From: Apiosordaria backusii
Lineage: Eukaryota > Ascomycota > Sordariomycetes > Sordariales > Lasiosphaeriaceae
Assembly: GCA_030549205.1 (NCBI GenBank)
Contig: JAUKTV010000007.1
Location: 868,001-932,000, forward strand
Reading direction: 5' to 3'
DNA length: 64,000 nt
Below are positions 23,097 through 33,700 of the stretch, one piece after another (within the stretch, counting starts at the first letter, position 1; the number at the start of each line of letters is the position of its first letter). Made by a program: the position numbers and the translations under genes. The notes under the pieces are model-generated. The model was not told the DNA's origin and ran no database searches. It worked only from the letters and a program-made list of their open reading frames with translations.

Positions 23097-23757
23097 GGTG
23101 AGGGCACAGAAAAGTGTGTATGTATCATTCTCGAATTAAATTTGGCAAAAAGTTATTTTCCTTTTAATTGCGGGTTCATGCTGAACGGCGAAGGAAACCA
23201 CGACTGCTCACAGTTGCTTGCCCTCATGCTCCAGATTGATGGGATGAGAGCATTCAGAGAGCTTAGTCATCCACTCACATAAGGGGTCACATGATGCTTG
23301 CGGGTAAAGTCCGGGATTAAGTGGCGCCTTGCATCCGCGTGCCGCAATCACCAGTGATCTTGTTGGAATGCCTTGCATCATCAGAAGCAGCTCGATAGGC
23401 AGCCTTGTACAGGCAAGACAACTCCTCATCGTGCATTTGTCACTCTCCGCGGCGACAAGCTCTCGTTTTTGACGTTTCAACCAACGGAGCGCTTCCTTCT
23501 CAACGTTGGTCCTTGCGCGTTCGTTTGCTTCGTTTCAGGCCCCGTCCCAAGAAAGCGAGGTGCCTGGAGTTAGGCTGTGACCCCGCCAAACGTTGCTGAG
23601 GCGTCATCGGCAAACTTGATCACCTGGACCGACCCTCGCTCAACACTCAAACTCAAACCTACTCGTCCACGACCGTACTCGCTCTTGCACCTCCATCGCA
23701 TCAAGCTTTCCATCACCGATCTTCCGATTTTAGATCTTTAATTCGCGAATATCAGCC
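23097..23757. other. Divergent promoter region, Ten1-like / Snf7
   Basis: Both flanking genes start here, in opposite directions. The 250 bases before Snf7 are C/T-rich, as in many fungal 5' UTRs. I see no coding exon. Confidence 0.6.
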
Positions 23758-24634
23758 ATGTCGGGCATCTGGGGCTGGTTCGGTGGTGGAGCCGCGCAGA
23801 AGCGGAAAGATACCCCAAAGAATGTCATTCTCGATCTGCGGACGAACCTGGAGATGCTGCAGAAGCGGGAAGCCCACATTCTCCGCCAGATCGAGGAGCA
23901 GGACAAAGAGGCGAGGAAGCATGTAAATACTAACAAGACCGGTAAGTCGTCTATCTGCCCCATATGCCCTTATCGCCCAGCTGGCAAGCGCTGACTTGCT
24001 CGACGTGATAGCGGCCAAGAATGCCCTGCGACGCAAGAAGGTGTTTGAGGGCAACCTCGAACAGACAATGAACCACATCGGAACCCTAGAAACCCAAATT
24101 AACGCCATCGAGTCCGCCAACATCAACAAAGAGACGTTCGAAGCGATGCAGAGAGCTAGCGAGGCTATGAAGACAATACACGGCAAGCTCACGCCCGAGA
24201 AGGTGGACGAGGCGATGTACGTGATGATTCTTATTATGCTGTATTACGATTCGGAAGTTAGGAGGTTGATACTGACGGCGGATGCAGGGAGAAACTCCAG
24301 GAGCACAACCAGCTCAACGAGGAAATTGCGGCTGCCATTGGCTCAGTCAACATCGGTCAGCAGATCGACGACGGAGAGTTGGATGCAGAACTGGACGAGC
24401 TTATGGCGAAGGATCTAGAGGACAAGATGCTCGAAACGGGCACGGTGCACGCAGATCGTCTGCCGAGCGTTGCCACGGGAGAACGTGAGTTGTTCAATAT
24501 CGAAAGCTTGAAACACGGACTCTGTTTACTAACCACCACTCGCAGTCAAGAACAACAAGGGCAAGGCACCTGCAGTGACCGAAGACGACGAAGAGGCGGA
24601 GCTCAGGAAACTGCAGGCCGAGATGGCCATGTAA
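23758..24634 (+). CDS. snf7: ESCRT-III subunit Snf7/Vps32 (CHMP4)
   Basis: Main polymer-forming subunit of ESCRT-III. On endosomes it forms spirals that sort cargo into intralumenal vesicles, working with Vps20, Vps24, Vps2 and the ATPase Vps4. Four exons (23758-23941, 24012-24216, 24288-24484, 24546-24634) give 224 residues, the usual length. The N-terminus MSGIWGWFGGGAAQKRKDTP holds the membrane-inserting helix. The basic alpha1-alpha2 hairpin follows (ILDLRTNLEMLQKREAHILR, ALRRKKVFEGNLEQTMNHIG). The acidic C-terminal half (DDGELDAELDELMAKDLEDK) is the autoinhibitory and Bro1/Vps4-binding part, ending in ELRKLQAEMAM. The introns are short, with GTAAGT/GTACGT/GTGAGT donors, and each join restores the expected helix. 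The stop codon lies inside ATGTAAGT, which looks like a donor but is not needed. Confidence 0.97.
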
Positions 24635-25483
24635 GTTTCAGGCTTGGCAAGATGACATGCCATCTCGGCACTATATGGCGTGGGGCAGGAATACACGAGG
24701 CACCGGCTTTTCTCGATCATCGCATCCGATACACGGGGTATATGCTGTTGTAGCGACGGTGAGCAGCTGATGTTATGCGGTAGGAGGAAGAGAAGGACGC
24801 AGGCACGGGGCTTTGCTTTTGATATCATATCATCGTTTACGACGGTCCGCGGAGTTTGGCTTTTCTTTGCGATGATGGCACTGGCGTTTGGAGGTTTACA
24901 GGATTTTGATGTAGGTAATGGGAGGGTCGCATAAGAGACATATTTTCAAACAGCACAACCATACGCTCCACACACATACACACAGGTGGAATATCTCTAA
25001 CGCAAATGCACTGCATAACATGCATTGGAGAGGCTGCATGCATGGAAGCTCTAAATCCTTCACCTTTGGAGATCTTTCCTCTTGCGTTTGGGACCAGTAC
25101 TGCGCAAGTCTTCCAGCCTCGCGGATTCAGCCTCTCCCCGCGCCAGGCCAAGCGCTTCGTGATGGCAATCTAAACAAAGGCCAGACGATGCCATCACGAG
25201 TGCCGGTAGCCCGAGCAAACAAGGATTCCATCACCAACCTAATGCAAGAGACCAGCCTTACCAATGAGGAGTTGTTCTCACCGCTTTTTCGGTATCTTGG
25301 CTTTCAACCTGACGGAGGGGTCGCACAAAAGAGACCAAACAATCAACTTTTCTGCGACAGTTCTGGCGGAGGGGTAAATCTGTTGCCACCTTCCCAGCCT
25401 TGTCTGGCGGCTTCCAATGCTATTTCTGTGATTTAGCGAATATCAGGCAAGGTCTCAGGTCATCTATAAGCCCAAGGCCGAAG
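24635..25483. other. Snf7 3' region and unresolved coding-like fragments
   Basis: The Snf7 3' UTR is here. Farther on, the minus strand has short coding-like pieces, such as one reading RQGWEGGNRFTPPPELSQKS near 25360-25430. I could not join them into one gene. See the candidate at 25484-25888. Confidence 0.4.
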
Positions 25484-25888
25484 TCAGATCTCAGTGTAAC
25501 TCTGAAGCGCCGGTGAAGTACCTAAGAGAGTATTGATTAGGGTGATTACCGCGCTGAGCACAACACAGATGAGATTGGATTCTACCGACTCCAACATGAT
25601 ACCAACACTACCCCTAAGGTTTTGGGACAACGGTCGGTGCCCCGCGAAACATTGGAAGTCGTCTTCGGCGATCTTCACAAGCTTGTTTTGGGCGCTAGAT
25701 GGAGACCATGTTACCGCAGGGAGGTTGGGCTTTTCAATATCGACATGGATGCCCTTGAAGCTATCAAAGCTGAACGCGGGGTCAGTCTTGAGTCTTGAAT
25801 CAATCAAAGCAATATTGCATGATTTTCGCCCCAGCTTTTCTGTCTCGGTTGATCTGTTACGTGCCAAAGTTTCTGCCAGTCCAGCCAT
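25484..25888 (-). CDS. Uncharacterised ORF, possible exon or gene remnant
   Basis: A 134-codon frame starts MAGLAETLARNRST. Its middle, TDPAFSFDSFKGIHVDIEKP followed by NLPAVTWSPSSAQNKLVKIA, has the C/G-ending codon preference of real genes nearby. The 3' part reads through a stretch with an intron-like end (CCCTAATCAA branch site, CTCTTAG acceptor), so the true structure may be spliced. Coding-like fragments on the same strand at 25360-25430 could be a further exon or relics. I do not recognise a family. It may be a diverged single-copy gene or a decaying pseudogene. Confidence 0.3.
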   Translation of the reverse strand: MAGLAETLARNRSTETEKLGRKSCNIALIDSRLKTDPAFSFDSFKGIHVDIEKPNLPAVTWSPSSAQNKLVKIAEDDFQCFAGHRPLSQNLRGSVGIMLESVESNLICVVLSAVITLINTLLGTSPALQSYTEI

Positions 25889-27649
25889 GATTTATCCCAG
25901 AATAACACCAGTATCAGCCATGAACGACAGATACCAGCCCTTCTTCTGTCCATTGTGGACGTTTTTCACTTTATTGGAGCACAGACCGAGACGGCCGACG
26001 ACCCTTGCATCGTAGCCGAGCCGGGATAAAAAGACTGGCCAACCAATTCCAACGTTCCTCGATCAATTGTTAGTGCGGGACATGGACAAGGGTGCCCATG
26101 ACTAGCTCGCTGCAGTGAACCCTGAAGGTCAACGCCTAACAAAGGTCTCTGTCGCCGTCGACGTTCACCAGCATCGTTGGGTAATTCGATATTTCCCTCA
26201 TCGTGTAGCCCGTCGAGTTCTTCGATTGCCAGAGAGCCCATTCTTTGAAGCATCAAGTGTAACATTGCGCATGCGAATCAGAAAAGGGAAAAAAATTCTT
26301 TGGCTGATGCGCTGGCAGTTGTGGATCCCACACCTACAGAAAAGGGCAAGCCAAGTTCTCCAACCACAAGAGAGGCGGGCCGGCCGCGGCAAGGAAGAGA
26401 GAGGGTGCTGCTGCGGTCTTCCACAAGCAGATAACCACGTAGCACGCCAGTGACACCACACCTTTTTTTGCTTTTCACCATCACACCTACGGATAGACCC
26501 CTTTGGCTTGGATCTGCAGAAGTTCTAAATACTTGGGGTTCCCCGCGATTTGGCAGGCTGGGGGTTGTCACTGGGACACACTGACGGACGGGAGTGATCC
26601 CTCACTCGATTCGGGTTCAGGGACAGGAACGGAACAGAAGGGTCAAGCCGGGAGGATCGGGATGTTTTTGTTTCTGGGTCTGAGTAAAAGGAATGGGTTG
26701 TTGAAGCCCAATATCATCCCAATTTGTGTGTTTCTGACCACCTCATTTCATTATCTGGTAGGGACAGGACTTTTTACGGATACCCGAGCTCCAGCAGAGG
26801 GGAAGAGGCCGGAGATAGGTATGCAGCTACTGTCTGGACGATGTATGTAATGAGCTGGGGATCCCCCGTGAGATTTGTCCAATTTTTTGGAGGGGAACTT
26901 GCGTGATTTGCCTCTTTGTTGCGAGCATTCCGTGATAGTGAAGAGATGGTTGGGAGGTGATAGCTCTCCCGTTTCCCATTCGAGGGAGTAGCATCCATTC
27001 GACGTGGCGCCACTGCAGGTCGGTGGGCCAATGTCTGCGGTCCAATGCAGTCACTTGAGCGAAAAGACCAGCCGAATTGACCTCTTGCGTGGGGTTTGGA
27101 TGGATGGATTTGGGTTTGGATCGTTCCATTCTTGCCAAGACCCAGATGCACCCATCTTTTCACGCACCTGCCTACCCCTCGGCCCCTCATTCTCTGTTTG
27201 CACCAGGGTGCTCCCATCAAACGTGAAGGATAAGGTTAAGGCAAGAAATTTGCATTTGCCTTTCAGTATCGGCGAGGCTTTGTTTTCTTCTCCTCTTCCT
27301 TGTTGCCCAACAACAAAACCACCAAAAAACAAGTAATTCGAATTCAGTGTCTGTTGTTTACTTTTCTCTCTCTTTCTCTCTCTCTCCCCTCCATCCTCTC
27401 GGTCGACAGTCGCAGCCAACCACAGCCCGTGACGCCCGCTTCCCCAACCTAGTCACACACCACCCTCTGCCGACTGTGCATGTACAGCACACAGCATACA
27501 TTAAGCAACCCCTCCAGAAAGTAGGCCGTCCCCGACATCGTCCACACGGCACACGCAGCACACGAAAGCCCCACCTTTTCTTTGGGCACCCAATCTGCAG
27601 CCTTCCGAAACCACGGCGTCCGCCAGAGCCACCGAAGCCAGTCTTCTGC
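25889..27649. other. Upstream region of the large repeat-protein gene
   Basis: I see no supported gene. The part nearest the large gene looks like promoter and 5' UTR: CT-rich tracts at 27364-27388, then C-rich sequence to 27640. A frame open from 27347 to 27733 runs into the start of the large gene and is treated there. Confidence 0.5.
27364..27388. repeat. CT-rich tract before the large repeat gene
   Basis: Runs of CTCTCT and CTTTCT lie about 350 bases before the start codon. Such tracts are common near fungal transcription starts; that role is inference. Confidence 0.6.
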
Positions 27650-27733
27650 ATGGAGAATAATAAGAGAGCCCCTCAGGTCATGTCCGTCGAAATTTCCTCC
27701 GACAAGGCAGAGGTAGATGTCCCACAAGTATGA
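27650..27733 (+). other. Upstream ORF or alternative first exon
   Basis: An ATG at 27650 opens a 27-codon frame starting MENNKRAPQVMSVEISSDKA. Its TGA stop overlaps the ATG at 27730 as ATGA. Two readings fit. Either it is a uORF whose stop overlaps the main start, or it is the true first exon, spliced by a GTATGA donor at 27728 to a TTCAG acceptor at 27816 (89-nt intron). The second reading is also in frame with the large protein. Confidence 0.5.
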
Positions 27734-30700
27734 GTCTCCCTCAAGATGTCGAGTTTAGTCCAGCTAGGACAACCCTTCATTGGGCCCAAAGCGACTATGA
27801 CTATGAACAAGTTCAGTATGCCGACTTTAGCCAAATACAGGAAGCCAAATATGGAGATGTAAAATACCTCCAAGTCTCAGAGTCTGAGTTGGACGACCAG
27901 GAGAACGAGGGTGAGTATCTTCTTGACCCAATACTGCCATGACATATGAGCATGTGCTGATACATCTCATGTTAGGCAATGGCGAGTTCACCCATGAGCC
28001 AGCCCCCGCAGAATCAGTAGAACCTGCTTCGCCCTCAGAATCATCCGCGACTCTCTCCAAGAACGCCAAGAAGAACAAGAAGAAGGCAGCAAAGAAGAAG
28101 GCTGCTAAGGAAGCCGAGAAGGAAGCTGAGCCACAACCCGAAGCCGAACCTGCGCCCACACCAGCCGCGGAGCCGGAGCCGGAGCCGACAACGGAGGCCA
28201 AGGAGGAACCCGAGGGGGAGGCGTCGGCTGCCAAGAAGAAGAAGAACAAGAAAAAGAAGAAGAGCAAGGGCAGTGTTGATTCGACACCCGCTCAATCTTC
28301 CGATTCTCTCGTCCCAGCTGCCGCCGCTGCTTCCGAAGAAGAGAAGCCCGCCGAGCCAGCACCAGAACCTTCAGAGACTGAGGAGGTGCCCAAGGTTGAG
28401 GAAATCAAGGAACGCAGTGTTGAGACACCTGCTGCCGACAGCAAACAAGAGGAGGAGCCCACGGCTGAGGGAATCAGTACGCCAGCTGCTGCTGAGCCTG
28501 CCGCTGAGCCTGCCGCTGAGCCTGCCGCTGAGGTGACTGAGACCAAGGAGACCGAAGCCCCTGCTGCTGAAGTCGAGGTCAAGGAGGAGGAAAAGCCCAC
28601 AGAAGCTGCTACCCCCGCCCCTGAGCCAACACCAATTGAAAAGGCCGAAGATGCTGCGCCTTCAGCACCTGCCCCTGAGACAGAGGCTGCTGAGGAGGCT
28701 GCCCCCACACCTGCCGTGGATCCCACGCCAGCAGAGGCTGCCGGTGAAGTGAAGGACGAGCCAGCTGTTGAGGCCAAGTCTGACGATGCCGCGGAAGCGC
28801 CCGCCGCCGAGCCTGTGGTCGAAACTGAGGAGTCATATGCTGAAGTCGCGGCGCCAGAAGCTTCTGAGGAGGCCACCCCCGCCGTCATTGACCTTAAGTC
28901 TGAGCCTGAGGCAGAGAAGCCCCAAGAAGAGATCAAGGAGGCTCTCGCTCCTGAGGCTGAGGCCCCCGAGGTTGAGGAACCAGCAAAGGAGACCGAGAAG
29001 GAAGAGGAGGAATCCGCCCCTGTCGCCGAGACCGCCACTGAGCCTACGCCTGTCGAGCAACCAACACCTGTCGAGGAGGTCAAGCCTGTTGAGACTGAGG
29101 AGGCTGCTGAGCCAGAGGTTGTGGCTACTCCTGAGCCTAAGGAGGAACCTGCTACCGAAGCCCAGGAGGAGCCAACAGCTGAGTCCGTTCCTGAGGCGAA
29201 GGAGGAGCCATCAGTTGCTGAACCTGTTGCCGAGACTAAGGAGGAGCCTGCTGTTGCTGAACCGGTTGCTGAGGCGAAGGAGGAACCAGCTGTCACCGAG
29301 CCTGTCACTGAGTCTAAGGAAGAGCTAGCTGCTGAAGTGACCAAGGATGCTCCTGAGGTCAAGGAGGAGGTTGTTGCCGAGACCAAAGAGGAGGCTACCC
29401 CTGAGGTCAAGGAGGACGTCACCCCCGAGACTGAGACAAAAGTAGAGGCTGTCCCCGAGGTGAAGGAAGAGCCAACTCCCGAAGCCAAGGAGGAAGCCGC
29501 TGCACCTACTCCTGAAGCCAAGGATGAGCCCGTTGTCGAGGCCAAGGAGCATGCCACTGAGGTTAAGGCTGGAGAGTCTCCCGCGGTTAAGACCGAAGAG
29601 CCTGCCGAGGTCAAGATCGAGGAGGTTCCTGAAGTCAAGACTGAGACTGCCCCCGAGGCGAAGAAGGAGGCTGCCCCTGAGGTTAACGAAGAGGTTGCCT
29701 CTGAAGTTAAGGAAGAGACCCCTGAGGTTAACGAAGAGATTGCCTCTGAAGTTAAAGATGAGACCCCCGAGGTTAAGGAGGAGGCTTCTTCTGAGGTTGC
29801 CGTCGAGGCTACCCCCGAAGTTAAGGAGGACGTCAAGGAGGAGCTTCCTGAAGCTAAGGAGGAAGCTCCCGAGGTCACCCCCGAAGCCAAGGAAGAGACT
29901 GCTGTTGAGGCTACCCCCGAAGTCAAGGAAGAAACCGCCGCTGAAGCTGCCACCGAGACCAAGGAAGAAGCTGCTGTCGAGGCTACCCCTGAAGTCAATG
30001 AGGAAGCTGTGTCTGAAACCAAGCCAGCAGTTGCCCCTGAGACCAAGGATGAACCAGCTCCCGAAGCCAAGGAGGAGGTTGCTGCCGAGACTAAGGAGGA
30101 GCCTACCCCTGAAGCTAAAGACGAGCCTGTCGCCGACGTCGAGCAACCCGCGGCTGAGACCAAGGAGGAGGTCACCCCTGAGGCCAAGACTGAGGCTGTC
30201 CCAGAAGCCACGGAAGCCGTACCCGAGGTGAAGGAAGAAACCCCCGAGACCAGGGAGGAAGCTGTTCCTGAACTCAAGACTGAGGATGCTGCCGAGGCTA
30301 AGGATGAGCCCGCCACTGAAACCGTCGCTGAGGTAGAGGAAGCTGCCCCTGAGACAAAGGATGAGGTTGTTCCCGAGGCTAAGGATGAGTCTGTCGAGGC
30401 CAAGGAAGAGCCAGCTGCTGAAGTCAAGGAAGAGTCCACACCTGAGACCCAGGATGAGCCTGCTGTTGAGGCGAAGGAAGACGCTGCCCCAGAGACTGTT
30501 GCTGAATCTAAGGAGGAGCCAATCGCCGAGGTTAAGGAGGCTGTCACTGAGCCTGTTGTTGAGGCGAGGGAGGAATCAGTCTCCGAGACCAAAGAAGAGT
30601 TTGCCCCTGAGCCTGTTGTTGAGGCTAAGGAGGAAACTTTTCCCGAGCCAGCCGCCGAGGTTAAGGAGACTGCCCCAGAGTCAGTTGCTGAAACCAAGGA

Positions 30701-33700
30701 AGAGCCCGCCGCTGAGCCGGCTGCTGAGGCCGAGGAGTCTGTTCCTGAGCCACCTGTTGCTGAGGCTAAGGAGGAACCTGCTGTCGAGGCCAAGGAAGAG
30801 CCTAATGTTGAGACCAAGGACGAGCCAGCTGTTGAGACCAAGGATGAGCCAGCGGTCGAAGCTAACGAGGTTCAGGTTGAGGAGTCTGCTCCTGAGCCTG
30901 CTACCGAGACCAAGGATGAGCCAGTCCCTGAGGCTAAGGAGGAGCCAGCCGTCGAGGCTAAGGAAGAGTCTGCCCCTGCGCCAGATGTCGAGACGGAGGA
31001 TGAGCCTATCTCTGACCTTGCTGTGGAGGTGAAGGAAGAAACTGCTGCCGAGCCAACTGCCGCTGAGGAGCCTAAGCAAGAGGAGCCCGAGATTAAGGAG
31101 GCTATCTCTGAGATCGGGGAGGAATCTGTTGCTGAGCCAGTTGCTGAGACAGCCGCTGAGACCACAGTCGAAGCCAAGGAGCAGCCTTCCGTTGAAGCTG
31201 TCGCTGCTCCTGAGGAGACCGCCGAGGCAGAGCAGGAGCCCACAGTTGAGTAAGTGCATACAATAGTTGTGGTTATCCGTTCTGCTTCTGAGGCTAACAA
31301 GGTTTACTAGGGAACCTATCGCCAAGGACGAGGCTTCTGTTTCTGAGGACGAGCCTGTCACAGAGACCAAGGAAGAGCAGCCCGAGCCCGAGACTACTGA
31401 GGAGCCTGCCAAACCGGAGGAGGCTAAGGAGGCGGTCGTTGCTGAGCCTGTCATTGAGGAGACTGTTGAACCTGCTGCCGAGCCTGCTGCCGAGCTTGCT
31501 GCTGAGACCGCCGTCGAGACTACTCCTGAGAACGCCGACGAACCAGTCGTCGAGGCTGCTGCTGAGGATATCGCCGAGCCTGTCGCTGAGAAGGTTGCCG
31601 AACCCGAGGCTGAGAAGGTTGCCGAACCCGAAGCTGAGGAGATCGTTGAACCTGCTGCTGAGACCCTCCCTGAGACTAAGGAGGAGCCCCCTGTCGAGAC
31701 TGCTGCTGAGCCTACTGCTGAGCCTGTTGCTGAGCCTGTCGAGAAGGCTGCTGAGCCCGCTGTCGAGCCGACCCCAGCCGAAGAGAAGACTGAGGAAGAG
31801 CCAGTCGCTGAGTCTGCCCCAGCTGTCGAGGAACCCGTCGTCGAGGCGGCCGAGACTGTTGAGGAGAAGGCCGCTCCTGCTGAAGAGGTCGCGGAGAGCA
31901 CCCCCGAGGTAAGAAATCCAGCTGCAACCTCGCAACAAACGATGGTGCTGACATATCTTTTTCAGCCTACAACTGAGGCTAAGGTTGAGACCGAGATTGA
32001 CGCCCCTGCCGCTGTTGAGGAGACTGACAGCGCCGCGGCTTCTGTCGAGAGGGCTATTGTCGAAGAGACTCCCGCACCTGTCGAAGAGGTTGCTCAGGTC
32101 GAGCCGACTGAAGAGGTTAGACCTGCACCAGTCGAGGAGGCCAACGCTGAAGTCGCTGAAGAGACCAAGCCTACTACTACCGAAGAGGTCAAGGCTGAAG
32201 TTGCCGAGGAGACTCAATCTGAGGCCGTCGAGGAGCCCAAGCCCGCTGCTCCGGAGGTCACACCTGAGACCGTCGAGGAGACCAAGGTCCCCGAACCCGT
32301 GGAGGAGGTCAAGGCTGAACCCGCTGAGGAGACCAAGGCTCCTGAGCCTGTCGTGGATGCCAACTCTGAGCCAGTAGAGGAAGCTAAGCCCGAGCCTCCT
32401 GTGGAAGCCGAGACTGAAGCTGTCGAAGAGGTCAAGGTTGAAGCCGTTGAAGAGCCCAAGGCCGAGCCAACCGAAGAGGTCAACGTTGTTGAACCGGTCG
32501 AGGAAGTCAAGGCCCCAGTTCCGGAGGTCGAGGCGCCCAAGGAAGAGTCCCAACCTGAGCCGGTGGCCGAATCCGCCAAGGGACAGACCGAGGAGCCCGC
32601 GACTGAGAGATCACTTGTTGTCGAGGCACCCACCGAGGCCCCCAAGGAGGTCATTGCCGAAGCTATTGTCGAGGCCCCTGTCGAAGCTCCCAAGGAAACC
32701 GACGTTGAACCCATTGTCGCGGCGTCTAGATCACTCCCCGAGACCGTCGAGAAGGCGGAGCAAGAGGAGAGTAAGGACACTGTTGGGCCAATCCCCAGTG
32801 AGAAGAAGGATGAGAAGGCTTCAGGTGAGGAACACCCAATCCCAGTATTGCTTGATACCCCCGGTGGCATGGCAGGAGAGGAGATTTCAGAATGCATTTC
32901 GGAGCCAAAGGACACGGACACGGACTTGCGACAATCGGATACCCATGATACCCCCATTACCCTTGATACCCCTAATACCCAGGACGCGAGTGCGGCTATT
33001 TCTTCTGTTGACAACAATGATACCCCTAATATCGATAATTCCACTGGCGAAAAGGAGGTTGTCCCAGAGACGACCGATGAGGCAGAAGTCACGGTGGACG
33101 ACAAGGAGGCTGTCAAGACAGTGGAAGAGGACAAGTCTGATATCACTCCATCGGACGAGGAACCGGCGGCAGCGGAGTCCAAGGAACCGGAGTCTTCGAT
33201 TCAGGAGCCCGAGGCCAAGAACGACAAACCAGAGACTGAGGCAGCCCCCGAACCTGCAACCACCCACGCGGAGACGCTGCCAGTTGTCGAGGCCGAGCCT
33301 ATTGTGGAGAGCACCCAGATCGAAGAACCGGCCCAGCCAGAGGAGAAGACACCATCCGCTGACGTTGAAGAAGCCCCGGAAGAACCCCCCTCTGTGCCCA
33401 AGGAGCCCACTGAAGACTCCTCTCCTGTCGTCACTGATGATGCTAGCATTACTGTGGAGGAAGCCACTCAGCAGCCTGAGGAGAAGGTTGCGCCTGTATC
33501 CACTGAAGAGAGCCAGGTAACTGCCTCTGAGGAGAAAGTGGAGCAGCCCATCATCGAACAGTCTAGCACCGAAACCCCTGCCGTTCAAGAAGCCGTCGAT
33601 ATCACCAGTACCCCAGCAGTTGAGGAGAAGTTGGTGGTAGAGGAAGTTGCAGTTCCGGAGGTGAAGGAGGATGCTCCTGAGGTCGAGTCTGCGGTGAAGA

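Noticed and set aside
28292..30841. 849-codon minus-strand frame, Ser/Gly/Ala/Val-rich
   Set aside because: It is the antisense of the Glu/Ala repeats of the giant protein. Codons such as GAG, GCC and GAA read backwards never give stops, so the frame is open by composition. The plus-strand frame has introns, a start and a non-repeat C-terminus.
31294..33588. Other long frames on both strands inside the giant gene
   Set aside because: They are shadows of the same repeats in other frames, rich in Leu/Ser/Arg as expected from shifted GAG/GCC/CCT codons.
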